Source of the DNA: a virus
DNA length: 20,274 bases
Strand: one strand, 5' to 3'
IMG/VR virus record: IMGVR_UViG_3300009168_000693
Location: 1 to 20,274 of that record
The position numbers and the translations under genes were made by a program. Within the stretch, counting starts at the first letter, position 1. Each line of letters opens with the position of its first letter. This document shows, one piece after another, positions 6,969 to 13,885 of the stretch. Under the pieces are notes generated by a model, which did no database searches, had not been told where the DNA came from, and saw nothing but the letters and a program-made list of their open reading frames with translations.

Positions 6969-7003
6969 GGTATTGCCCAATAAATGGTTTATAGAGCAAT
7001 ACC
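6969..7003. repeat. Palindrome, copy 2 (5' leader of the 7032 gene)
   Basis: A 35-bp interrupted palindrome, arms GGTATTGC and GCAATACC, with 14 of 17 pairs matching (failures near 6977/6995, 6979/6993 and a G-T pair at the centre). It lies between the promoter and the ribosome site of the gene at 7032. It aligns with copy 3 read on the minus strand with only four differences in 33 bp. Confidence 0.88.
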
Positions 7004-7031
7004 TTCCACTCGCCAACAACAGGGAGATCCT

Positions 7032-7550
7032 ATGCGCGAGTCTATTACGATCCAGGGCTTGGACTTTGCAGTTCACTCACCTTACGAAGCCGGTCACGTT
7101 CTCTCGGCGGATGAGGCTGGTGTTCTGAACCAGACCTTCCACGAGAACCTCCGCAACAACTTCGCTTCGACAGTTAAGGACGCGAAGGCCGAGCACGGCG
7201 ACGAGCTGCCGGAAACGGCACTGACCGCGCTCCAGACCGAGTTCGACGAGTACGCGAAGGACTACAAGTTCGGTGTCCGCCGGGCTGGTTCTCGCGGGCC
7301 GAGCGATCCGGTCGAAGCCGAAGCCTTCAAGATGGCGAAGGACTCGATCCGCGCGAAGCTCAAGGAGCTGGGCCGCAAGGCCGACGCTTCCGACATCGCA
7401 GACGCGGCAACGCGCTTGCTTGCTACCGACAAGGGCGAGGCTTACCGCTCCGCCGCCAAGCGTCGGGTTCAGGAGGCCCAGAAGATTGCGTCCGAGTCGC
7501 TTGAGGACGTGCTTCAGAACCTCTCCGCCCCTGAAGAGAAGGCGGCTTGA
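7032..7550 (+). CDS. Conserved-looking phage protein of unknown function (172 aa)
   Basis: ATG 7032 has AGGGAG at 5 bp; the upstream in-frame ATG at 6984 lies inside the palindrome and lacks a ribosome site. The N-terminus (MRESITIQGLDFAVHSPYEAGH) is strand-like, followed by a charged, alanine-rich helical body with E-N-L-R-N-N-F and basic KRRVQEAQ parts. I have an impression of similar proteins in alphaproteobacterial phages but cannot name one. Codons are strongly GC-rich (GCG, CGC, GAC, AAG), unlike the preceding genes, as for an abundant product. It is first after a strong promoter. Possibly DNA-associated. Confidence 0.7.
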   Translation: MRESITIQGLDFAVHSPYEAGHVLSADEAGVLNQTFHENLRNNFASTVKDAKAEHGDELPETALTALQTEFDEYAKDYKFGVRRAGSRGPSDPVEAEAFKMAKDSIRAKLKELGRKADASDIADAATRLLATDKGEAYRSAAKRRVQEAQKIASESLEDVLQNLSAPEEKAA

Positions 7551-7753
7551 TAGCCTTACTCTACAACGCGCTTCATAGCCCGTTCGGGATTATCCTTCAA
7601 ACAGATGATCCTGAGCGGGCGAAGGCGCGCTTTTACTCGATCCGCGCCAAGCTCAACGATCCTAAACTCGATTGCTTGAGCTTGGTGCAATCTCCCACAG
7701 ACTCGTCGCAGCTGTGGATAGTGAAGAAGGAAAGTAAAAATGAAGAGGCGTGA
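7547..7753 (+). CDS. Small phage protein with TTG start (68 aa)
   Basis: The start is a TTG overlapping the upstream TGA (TTGA), with AGAAGG 5 bp before it; no ATG or GTG is available near the N-terminus. The pattern I..LY.A..SPFGI.L.T.DP.RAK...Y..R....DP.L.CL....SP.....LWIVK resembles a family of short proteins I associate with alphaproteobacterial phages, of unknown role. No cofactor or metal motif. The end overlaps the next gene by 14 bp. Confidence 0.65.
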   Translation: MIALLYNALHSPFGIILQTDDPERAKARFYSIRAKLNDPKLDCLSLVQSPTDSSQLWIVKKESKNEEA

Positions 7754-7940
7754 GGACTTCCCTCTAATGAAGGTCACTCTAAACCTTTATGATGGGGACT
7801 TTCAGAAGCTTCAGGCACTTTACCCTCGTCTCGGAGCCTCGAAAATCATTCGCGTCTTAGTCCACCATCACCTCAAAGACATCAATGACAAAACCACAGT
7901 CAAGATAAACGAGGAACATCATGAGCACGGACATCTCTGA
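7740..7940 (+). CDS. Ribbon-helix-helix-like small protein (66 aa)
   Basis: ATG 7740 follows GAAGGAAAG; ATG 7767 (MKVTLNLYDGDF) is an alternative that fits the fold better. From there the pattern is strand (KVTLNLYDGDF), helix (QKLQALYPRLGAS), helix (KIIRVLVHHHLKDI), the Arc/MetJ-type ribbon-helix-helix order. Such proteins bind DNA as dimers on inverted or direct repeats. This makes it the best regulator candidate for the CATAC sites at 6936-6960 or for the palindromes; that link is inference. The C-terminus is His-rich (EEHHEHGHL). Confidence 0.6.
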   Translation: MKRREDFPLMKVTLNLYDGDFQKLQALYPRLGASKIIRVLVHHHLKDINDKTTVKINEEHHEHGHL

Positions 7941-8115
7941 ACTCTTTGCACGCGATCCTGAGAGCCTCACTGACCAAGACCTCGATACTATTGTTGCTCA
8001 TCTCCAAACCCTTCGAGCACAGTTCATGCTTGGCGCAAAGACAGCCGGAACGATGAAGAAGAAAGCACCGAAAGAAAAAGTAACGAACATCGACCTTGGC
8101 GAGCTTGGCCTATGA
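7921..8115 (+). CDS. Small phage protein with I-D-L-x-E-L-G-L tail (64 aa)
   Basis: ATG 7921 follows GAGGA. The N-terminal motif LFARDPESLTDQDLDTIVAHL is of a type I associate with short proteins of alphaproteobacterial phages, function unknown. A basic linker (MKKKAPKEK) leads to the last 12 residues KVTNIDLGELGL, nearly the same as the end of the unrelated protein at 13332-13637 (KVSKIDLEELGL). The tail could be a peptide docking to a shared replication partner; that is speculation. Coupled to the nuclease by ATGA. Confidence 0.7.
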   Translation: MSTDISELFARDPESLTDQDLDTIVAHLQTLRAQFMLGAKTAGTMKKKAPKEKVTNIDLGELGL

Positions 8116-9002
8116 ACAAACCCGAGGCTTTTTACAGCGGGACTATGATCCAGAACGTCTGGGACAGCACTTCGCTCGGTTGGTTCAAGGATTGCCCACG
8201 CAAGTACTTCTACTCCATGATCGAAGGCTGGAACAGCAAGCACAAAAGCCACCATCTCATCTTCGGAAGCTATTACCACAAAGCACTGGAACTGTACGAC
8301 TTGAGCCGCACCGAAGGGGCAGAGCACAAAAAGGCCCTGCGGGAGACCCTTCGGTGGCTCTTCAAGATCACTTGGGGATGGGAAAGCGAAGACACAGCGA
8401 AGAACCGAGAGACCCTCGTCCGCTCTGTCGTTTGGTATCTCGACCACTTCCAGAACGACACAGCCCAAACCGTAGTTCTCTCCGACGGCAAGCCCGCCGT
8501 GGAGTTGACCTTCCACTTCGAACTCACAAAGGAGATCACCCTTGCCGGACATCTCGACAGACTCGTCTCCTTCCTCGACGCTCCATATATCATGGACAGA
8601 AAAACAACAGGGACCACCCTCGGATCGCACTACTTCGATCGTTACGAGCCAGACAATCAAATGTCACTCTACACTCTTGCTGGACGTATTGCGTATGATA
8701 CTCCCGTCCGTGGAGTCATCATCGATGCAGCACAAATTGCAGTCGGTTTCACTCGTTTTGATCGAGCAATCACATATCGTACAGATGACCAACTTAAAGA
8801 GTGGACAAGAGACACCATCCTCCATGTCGAACAGTCCTACCGATGTGCAGAAAAGAACTACTGGCCTATGAATGACAAAGCCTGTATGCTATGCAACTTC
8901 AAACGGATATGCAGCAAAGACCCGAGCGTTCGTGAAGCCTTTTTGAACAGTGACTTTGAAAAGCGGAGATGGAACCCAAGCGAAGGAGCGAAGAATGCCT
9001 GA
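8112..9002 (+). CDS. PD-(D/E)XK nuclease, RecB/Cas4-like with Fe-S cysteines (296 aa)
   Basis: A likely exonuclease acting on DNA ends, in recombination or host-DNA degradation. Motifs in order: Cys28 in KDCPRKYFY, GSYYH with His56, GHLDR with Asp149, the catalytic core D-R-K-T (Asp162, Lys164), Q183-x3-Y187, and C258-x2-C261-x5-C267. One early and three late cysteines is the [4Fe-4S] layout known in Cas4 and AddB. At 296 residues it fits stand-alone phage versions. ATG 8112 overlaps the previous stop. The gene cluster also holds a Sak4-like ATPase and an ssDNA-binding-like protein, supporting a recombination role. It is not evidence for CRISPR; no array is present. Confidence 0.88.
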   Translation: MNKPEAFYSGTMIQNVWDSTSLGWFKDCPRKYFYSMIEGWNSKHKSHHLIFGSYYHKALELYDLSRTEGAEHKKALRETLRWLFKITWGWESEDTAKNRETLVRSVVWYLDHFQNDTAQTVVLSDGKPAVELTFHFELTKEITLAGHLDRLVSFLDAPYIMDRKTTGTTLGSHYFDRYEPDNQMSLYTLAGRIAYDTPVRGVIIDAAQIAVGFTRFDRAITYRTDDQLKEWTRDTILHVEQSYRCAEKNYWPMNDKACMLCNFKRICSKDPSVREAFLNSDFEKRRWNPSEGAKNA

Positions 9003-9204
9003 AGCAAAGATCAAGATCGGTCGATACCACTTGAACCCAGCACAATCAATGACTGTTCGTGTCGCACTTGCAGCTTTCGAACCTTCATTTGATCCAGCCA
9101 TAGAAGATTTAGCTGACCACGTTGCAGCATATAAAAGACGAACCGCAGAAGTAATGGAGATGATCCATCTGACGCAATTGGAGAAAAAGTATGCCAAGCC
9201 TTGA
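8995..9204 (+). CDS. Hypothetical protein (69 aa)
   Basis: Unrecognised. ATG 8995 has AAGGAG at about 8 bp; the longer frame from 8950 would overlap the nuclease deeply. Begins MPEAKIKIGRYHLNPAQSMTVRVALAAF (only partly quoted elsewhere), a strand then a helix around residues 17-60. It overlaps the nuclease end by 8 bp and the ATPase start by 14 bp, so the three are probably co-translated. No motif. Confidence 0.6.
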   Translation: MPEAKIKIGRYHLNPAQSMTVRVALAAFEPSFDPAIEDLADHVAAYKRRTAEVMEMIHLTQLEKKYAKP

Positions 9205-10003
9205 TCAGCACGTCTCAACCACTACAACGAAGCTCTTAATGATCGGAGACTCCGGTGCAGGCAAAACATCAGCCCTCGCCTCGCTTGTGGAGGCAGGATT
9301 TAAGCTCAGAATACTGGATTTTGACAACGGACTCGATGCGCTTGTTTCTCAAGTCCGCCGCCGTTGCCCAGACAAGGCCAAGAACGTGGTTTTTGAGACT
9401 CTTCGAGACAAATATAAGGGATCAGGCGCTGGCGTGGTGCTCGATGGAGCGCCGAGGGCATTTATCACTGCGATGCAGCTCCTCGATAAGTGGGGGGACT
9501 TGGGTAAACCCAGCGAATGGTCGTCTGATACAGTCGTCGTCATCGACACCCTTACTTTCCTTTCTCAAGCGGCATTTAATTACGCGCAGTTCCTCAATCC
9601 GTCAGCAAAAGATAAGAGAGCTATATTCTACACTGCTCAAGAGTCAATCGAACACGCACTCTCGCTGCTAACAGGCGATGCCTTCAAGCCTAACGTAATA
9701 GTGATCGCGCATATGATTTTCTTGAACCGGCCAGACGGCACGACTAAGGGCTTCCCTATTGCTGTAGGGCAGGCGCTTTCCCCTAAGATAGCGCCCTACT
9801 TTAATTCGGTCGCTCTTGTCGAGTCGTCTGGTTCGGGACAGTCCATCAAACGTGTTATGAGGACTGTCTCCACCCCCTTGATTGACCTGAAGAATCCAGC
9901 AAGCTTCGAACTCGCTGAGACCCTTCCGATCGATCAGGCCCTTGTCACGTTCTTCAAGACCGTTCAAGGGAATAACAACGTAGTGAAACTAGCAACAAAG
10001 TAA
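9191..10003 (+). CDS. RecA-fold P-loop ATPase, Sak4-like (AAA_24 type) (270 aa)
   Basis: An ATPase with Walker A GDSGAGKTS (19-27, Lys25) and Walker B TVVVIDT (Asp119), plus a downstream H-M-I-F stretch (about residue 175) and PKIAPYFN near residue 205, as in phage RecA-core proteins. This family includes Sak4 recombinases, which anneal or exchange single strands together with an ssDNA-binding protein. The next gene looks like that partner. ATG 9191 follows GGAG. The protein has the short single-domain length expected for Sak4-type proteins rather than full RecA (about 350). A DNA-repair or packaging ATPase role cannot be excluded. Confidence 0.82.
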   Translation: MPSLDQHVSTTTTKLLMIGDSGAGKTSALASLVEAGFKLRILDFDNGLDALVSQVRRRCPDKAKNVVFETLRDKYKGSGAGVVLDGAPRAFITAMQLLDKWGDLGKPSEWSSDTVVVIDTLTFLSQAAFNYAQFLNPSAKDKRAIFYTAQESIEHALSLLTGDAFKPNVIVIAHMIFLNRPDGTTKGFPIAVGQALSPKIAPYFNSVALVESSGSGQSIKRVMRTVSTPLIDLKNPASFELAETLPIDQALVTFFKTVQGNNNVVKLATK

Positions 10004-10013
10004 GGACCAACAA

Positions 10014-10454
10014 ATGACTGATTTTCAAGACATCCTGAACAAACCTGTAGGTGACATCGAGCGTCCGAAGCCCTATCCAGTGGGGAGCTACGTCGCACTG
10101 GTCGAAGGCTTGCCTAAGTTCGAGAAGGTTGGCGAGAACCAGACTCTCTGCGCCGACTTCGCGATGCGCTTCATCAGCGCCAACGACGACGTGGATAAGC
10201 TCGCGCTGCAAGAGGCGGGAGGCATCAACGGCAAGTCCATCCGCCATCGCGTCTTCCTGACCGAGGACTCGGTGTGGCGGGCGAAGAAGTTCCTCGTCGA
10301 AGACCTTCAGATCGACGATGAGGGCGGGAAGAAGACTTTGACCCAGCTGATCAATGAGGCACCTGGCCGTCAAGTCATGATTACTGTCCGTCACCGCCCT
10401 GCAAAGGACGGCTCGGTCGTTTACAGCGAAATCGCGCAGACCGCTAAGGTCTGA
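10014..10454 (+). CDS. Probable ssDNA-binding protein, DUF669-like (146 aa)
   Basis: ATG 10014 has AAGGA at about 8 bp. The pattern FQDILNKPVGDIERPKPYPVG, strand-rich core, and late VMITVRHRPAKDGSV part resemble the DUF669-type proteins that accompany Sak4 ATPases in phages and are thought to bind single-stranded DNA. No acidic SSB tail is seen. Codons are GC-rich and strongly biased, like the 7032 gene, which suits an abundant protein. It is the last gene before a strong hairpin, so transcription may largely stop here. Confidence 0.65.
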   Translation: MTDFQDILNKPVGDIERPKPYPVGSYVALVEGLPKFEKVGENQTLCADFAMRFISANDDVDKLALQEAGGINGKSIRHRVFLTEDSVWRAKKFLVEDLQIDDEGGKKTLTQLINEAPGRQVMITVRHRPAKDGSVVYSEIAQTAKV

Positions 10455-10460
10455 GTGAGG

Positions 10461-10501
10461 GAGCCGGGGACGGTCAGTGCTGCATCACCGATCCCCGGCT
10501 C
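10461..10501. terminator. Long GC-rich hairpin, probable terminator
   Basis: GAGCCGGGGA (10461-10470) pairs perfectly with TCCCCGGCTC (10492-10501); after a one-base bulge (A10491) CGGT/ACCG adds 4 pairs, leaving a 12-base loop. It begins 6 bp after the ssDNA-binding gene. The following TTATCAAT is only weakly T-rich, so termination may be partial, allowing read-through to the ParB-methyltransferase gene. Confidence 0.7.
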
Positions 10502-10504
10502 TTA

Positions 10505-10621
10505 TCAATCTAAGCCGTCGAGTTTACCCATATCCTTGACGGACGCCCACTCAGCAGGTGGTGGTAATAACAGCTGAGAGCCTGCGGCCCAAACAAGACT
10601 CCTTGGGCGCGGCAGGTCCAT
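10505..10621 (-). CDS. Possible small antisense-strand gene (38 aa)
   Basis: This is the only clear leftward frame inside the 186-bp gap between two rightward genes. From ATG 10621 it reads MDLPRPRSLVWAAGSQ..., with a P-P-P-A-E-W core and ends KDMGKLDGLD; an earlier ATG at 10642 gives 45 residues. The amino-acid makeup is natural-looking and the stop lies 4 bp from the hairpin, as for convergent genes sharing a terminator. Against it: no good ribosome site, and the start would collide with the ParB gene. Treat as doubtful. Confidence 0.3.
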   Translation of the reverse strand: MDLPRPRSLVWAAGSQLLLPPPAEWASVKDMGKLDGLD

Positions 10622-10640
10622 CTTCAACTCGGGGGTTAAC

Positions 10641-11891
10641 ATGACTTCAGCACAATTCCAGACCATCGCAATCGCGTCCATCGTCTCGAACAGGGATGAG
10701 CGGCAACGCCGCGAACTCGAAGACATCGACGTTCTGGCAGACTCAATCCGCCGCCTCGGCTTGATCCACCCGATAGTGGTGACGAGGGAGGGTGTGCTTG
10801 TCTCAGGCGAGCGCCGTCTAACTGCCGTCAAATCACTCGGCTGGAGCCATGTCGTCATCCAGTACCAAGACGAGTGTGAACCTTCTCTCCTTCACGCGAT
10901 TGAACTTGAGGAAAACGTCAAACGAGCGGAGCTTCCGTGGCAAGACGAATGCAAGGCCGTTCAAGAGTACCACGTCCTCCGCGCCAGTCAAGGGGTAAAG
11001 TGGACCCTCGAAGACACCGCCAGCGCGTTAGGACTCACGCAACCAGAGGCCTCGGCCCGGATCACAGTCGCTAAGGAACTCGCTGATCCGAAGTCAATGG
11101 TTCACACAGCTCCTCGCTACACAACGGCAGTTAATATGACCCGAAGGGTCTCTGAGCGAAAGGCCGCAGCAGAGCTTGACAAGGTACTGAACCTCGTCGA
11201 GCCTGACCGCCCGAAAGACATGATCCTAAACACCAGCTTTCTAAAGTGGGCACCTGAGTACAAAGGCGCGTTGTTCAACTTCCTCCACTGTGACTTTCCT
11301 TACGGCATCGACGCTCACAAGTTCGGCTCAGCCTTCGCCAGCAAGTCCGTCCACGGCGACTACCAAGACACCAAAGAGCACTACGTCGAGTTAATCAACT
11401 GCCTAACCACTAACATCGACAATATCATGGCTGAGCAAGGTCATATGATGTTCTGGTTCTCGATGCACCATTACCAGCTAACGCTCGATATGCTTTCCGA
11501 AGTCTTCTTCGTCGATCCCTTCCCACTTATCTGGCACAAAAGCGACAACGCAGGTAACGCCCCGAGGCCTCAGCATCAGGCCCGCCGAGTCTACGAGACA
11601 GCCTTCTTCTGTTCAAGGGGCGATCACCCCATAGTCAGGATTGCCTCGAACCTGTTCGCCGCCAACACTGTCTCCGACCGCCACATGAGCGAGAAGCCTG
11701 TAATGATGCTCTCGCACTTCTTCAAGATGCTTGTGGACGGCCACACAGCTATCCTTGATCCAACAGCAGGGTCAGGGTCCGCGCTCAGGGCAGCCAAGCG
11801 CTTAGGTGCTTCGAGACTCTTGGGCCTCGAGATCAACGAAACTTTCGCGAGAGACGCAAACCAAGCACTGACAGAGGATATGGCTGAATGA
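10641..11891 (+). CDS. ParB-domain / DNA methyltransferase fusion (416 aa)
   Basis: The N-terminal third is a ParB/Srx-type domain: LGLIHPIVV (39-47) and the signature GERR (56-59), followed by a helix-turn-helix-like part (about 120-145). The C-terminal half is an amino-methyltransferase (N6-adenine or N4-cytosine): catalytic motif CDFPYG (217-222, a D-P-P-Y variant) precedes the S-adenosylmethionine motif DPTAGSGS (373-380), the order of beta-class enzymes. Such fusions are known in phages and plasmids and usually have no cognate restriction enzyme; none is seen here. ATG 10641 has GGGGG upstream. It may bind specific sites through the ParB part and methylate phage DNA. Confidence 0.88.
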   Translation: MTSAQFQTIAIASIVSNRDERQRRELEDIDVLADSIRRLGLIHPIVVTREGVLVSGERRLTAVKSLGWSHVVIQYQDECEPSLLHAIELEENVKRAELPWQDECKAVQEYHVLRASQGVKWTLEDTASALGLTQPEASARITVAKELADPKSMVHTAPRYTTAVNMTRRVSERKAAAELDKVLNLVEPDRPKDMILNTSFLKWAPEYKGALFNFLHCDFPYGIDAHKFGSAFASKSVHGDYQDTKEHYVELINCLTTNIDNIMAEQGHMMFWFSMHHYQLTLDMLSEVFFVDPFPLIWHKSDNAGNAPRPQHQARRVYETAFFCSRGDHPIVRIASNLFAANTVSDRHMSEKPVMMLSHFFKMLVDGHTAILDPTAGSGSALRAAKRLGASRLLGLEINETFARDANQALTEDMAE

Positions 11892-12310
11892 AAATCTACA
11901 TGGCTTCTCACATCAAGCACGCAAGACGTTGGATCGACCTGCGACCGAAGCTCTATCCGCGAGTCACGATTGTCAGTACATGGATCGACTTTCTTAAGGA
12001 CGGCGAAGTGAACTGCACACCAGAGGTTTTGAAGGAGTCTTGGGACAATAACGTCAAGGACATCATTATCTGTGATATACTCTTGCTTTATGCAGAGCCG
12101 GGTGAGCCGCCGAGGGGTGCTGCCTTCGAGGCTGGCATCGCCTATGCTATGGGTAAGCCTATTCTCCACATTGGGGACAGACCCGCTCTTGGAACGATGG
12201 GATGCTGTTTCGAATATTTCGAGACGCTTGATCAGTGCCTCAAAATCCTTGCGTCCGAGCAAGAGATCCAGGACGTTATCAACAGCCGTGGCTCAACAGC
12301 GAGGAACTAA
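11888..12310 (+). CDS. Nucleoside 2-deoxyribosyltransferase-like protein (140 aa)
   Basis: Begins MKIYMASHIKHARRWIDLRP, as in the family that swaps bases on deoxyribosides or cleaves them, and carries D...LLLYAEPGEPPRGAAFEAG (about residues 61-84) with the nucleophile-type glutamate in F-E-A-G and then GKPILHIGD. Length fits the family (about 140-160). Overlaps the methyltransferase by ATGA and the glycosylase gene by TAATG. A salvage role, or provision of modified nucleotides, is likely. The catalytic glutamate assignment is by analogy; substrate unknown. Confidence 0.75.
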   Translation: MKIYMASHIKHARRWIDLRPKLYPRVTIVSTWIDFLKDGEVNCTPEVLKESWDNNVKDIIICDILLLYAEPGEPPRGAAFEAGIAYAMGKPILHIGDRPALGTMGCCFEYFETLDQCLKILASEQEIQDVINSRGSTARN

Positions 12311-13335
12311 TGAGGTTCGGAGAAATCTTTATCCTCGGTGAAGCTTGGGGCGAACACGAAGAGCGGCAGCGAGCCCCCTTCGTCGGGCCTTCTGGCTACG
12401 AGCTTACCCGAATGCTCGACGACGCTGGTATCCGTCGAGCCGATTGTTTCCTCTCAAACGTCTTCAACCTGCGACCGGAGAACAACAATGTCGAAGCACT
12501 TTGCGGGAGTCCTAGCATCCCAGACCGTGGGCCAATCTCCAAAGGGAAGCACGTCCAAGCCAAGTATGGCGTTGAACTTAACCGTCTCATGTCCGAACTG
12601 CGGAGCGTGCAACCAAATCTCGTTCTGGCCCTCGGAAACACTGCCTCATGGTTCTTATCAGGTGCCACCGGGATCACGAAAATCCGAGGAACTACTCAGG
12701 AGGCATCCTTTGTCAAACGACAAGACGGAACTCGACAGAAGTTCCTCGCCACCTTCCATCCGGCAGCAGTCCTTCGACAGTGGGATCTTCGACCAACAGT
12801 CGTTGCGGACTTCATCAAAGGAAAGCGGGAGTCAGGTTTCCCAGAAGTTAGACGACCTAAGAGAGAAATCTGGATCGCCGAAAGCATCTCCGACATCAGA
12901 CTCTTCGCCACCACTTACCTCGAACGAGCACAAGAAATCGCCTTCGACATAGAAACTGCCTTCGGTGAGATCACTTGCATAGGCTTCGCCCCTTCAGAGA
13001 AGATCGCTCTTGTCGTGCCTTTCCTCGACTACCGCAAGAACGGGTGGTCGTACTGGAGTGCGGAAGATGAAAAAAGAGCTTGGTTCTGGGTCAAGACTAT
13101 TCTCGGCTTTCCTGCCCGAAAGACCGCACAGAATGGACTGTACGACATCGGCTTTCTCTGGAGACGAGCCGGGGCTGTTGTCAACAACTTCGCTGACGAC
13201 ACCATGCTCATGCACCATGCACTTCAACCAGAGGCTAAAAAAGGCCTTGGCTATCTTGGAAGCGTGTACACAAACGAAGCTTCGTGGAAGATAATGCGCG
13301 ACTCGACTAAGATACAGGAAAGGAGAGACAAGTGA
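12310..13335 (+). CDS. Uracil-DNA glycosylase / 3'-5' exonuclease fusion (341 aa)
   Basis: Residues 1-175 resemble family 4/5 uracil-DNA glycosylases: GEAWGEHEE (10-18), PFVGPSGYEL, and HPAAVLR (150-156). Residues 190-341 are the first part of a Pol A-type proofreading exonuclease: Exo I FDIET (Asp213, Glu215), Exo II QNGLYDIG (Asn275, Asp279), and DDTM (296-299). The Exo III motif is missing and lies in the separate polymerase gene at 13876. The protein therefore probably needs that partner for proofreading. Start ATG 12310 shares a base with the upstream TAA. Glycosylase activity is inferred by motif only. Confidence 0.82.
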   Translation: MRFGEIFILGEAWGEHEERQRAPFVGPSGYELTRMLDDAGIRRADCFLSNVFNLRPENNNVEALCGSPSIPDRGPISKGKHVQAKYGVELNRLMSELRSVQPNLVLALGNTASWFLSGATGITKIRGTTQEASFVKRQDGTRQKFLATFHPAAVLRQWDLRPTVVADFIKGKRESGFPEVRRPKREIWIAESISDIRLFATTYLERAQEIAFDIETAFGEITCIGFAPSEKIALVVPFLDYRKNGWSYWSAEDEKRAWFWVKTILGFPARKTAQNGLYDIGFLWRRAGAVVNNFADDTMLMHHALQPEAKKGLGYLGSVYTNEASWKIMRDSTKIQERRDK

Positions 13336-13637
13336 CCTATCTCATAGCCCATGTCGTGCGGGGCGTGCCTGAGTTCGCGATCGCTGAAGAACTCGAAGGA
13401 ACTGACTCGGACCCTGGCCCGTGGTGGATCACAACTGGCGGTTGGCGAGCCTATCCTTATTGGGTTTGTGCGCTCGACGAGTTAAGAGTATTGTCTAACA
13501 GCACTACCGTCCCCCTTTTTTTGCCTGAAGCTCCCCCAGATTGGCCGGACTTCATGAAAAAACAAGTGCGTGATACTAAGGTATCGAGAAAGCAGACGAA
13601 AGTATCGAAGATTGATTTAGAGGAGTTGGGACTGTGA
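13332..13637 (+). CDS. Hypothetical protein with I-D-L-x-E-L-G-L tail (101 aa)
   Basis: Starts at GTG 13332 (GTGA overlap) with AGGAGA 7-8 bp upstream. Contains aromatic-rich GPWWITTGGWRAYPYWVCALDELR (in part residues 29-52), then a proline-rich part and a basic linker. The last 12 residues KVSKIDLEELGL nearly repeat the tail of the 7921-8115 protein, though the DNA differs. It sits in the gap between exonuclease and polymerase. If the tail binds a replication protein, this could be a polymerase accessory factor; that is inference. Otherwise unrecognised. Confidence 0.65.
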   Translation: MTYLIAHVVRGVPEFAIAEELEGTDSDPGPWWITTGGWRAYPYWVCALDELRVLSNSTTVPLFLPEAPPDWPDFMKKQVRDTKVSRKQTKVSKIDLEELGL

Positions 13638-13885
13638 GCTACCGCCCGAAGTCAAAAACATTCGAGGCTTTCCGTTACTCAGTTGACCCTGAACCTAATT
13701 GGTTCAAGACTTGCGTAGAACAGGGTTGGGCCGAACCACGCTCAGAGGGTGTTGTTCTTCGCATCAACTACAACCATAATCTCCAGTTCGTTCTAAAAGG
13801 CGACTGGGTCGTTCAAGGATACAATGGAATACCTTACGGAGTATATGATGACGACTTTCACAGGATGTTTGAGCCATGCGAATAA
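13634..13885 (+). CDS. Small phage protein with GDWVVQG motif (83 aa)
   Basis: GTG 13634 overlaps the upstream TGA (GTGA). Pattern FEAFRYSVDP, then GDWVVQGYNGIPYGVYDDDFHRMFEP resembles a widespread short phage protein (GDWI..G..GE.Y.V....F...YE) of unknown role. The C-terminus overlaps the polymerase start by 10 bp. It shares no similarity with the 101-aa neighbour. No catalytic residues are evident. Confidence 0.7.
   Translation: MSYRPKSKTFEAFRYSVDPEPNWFKTCVEQGWAEPRSEGVVLRINYNHNLQFVLKGDWVVQGYNGIPYGVYDDDFHRMFEPCE

Noticed and set aside
7998-8660. Minus-strand open frame of 220 codons
   Set aside because: Antisense to the RecB-like nuclease, which has clear catalytic motifs; the frame is a codon-bias shadow.
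8112-9002. Cas4-like nuclease as sign of a CRISPR system
   Set aside because: No repeat array and no other cas gene in the window; this nuclease type is common in phage recombination modules.
10501-10640. Promoter TTGACG ... TAATAA before the ParB gene
   Set aside because: The two boxes (10536-10541 and 10565-10570) are 23 bp apart, too far for a normal sigma70 promoter.
11624-12262. Minus-strand open frame of 212 codons
   Set aside because: Antisense to the methyltransferase end and the deoxyribosyltransferase-like gene, both well supported.
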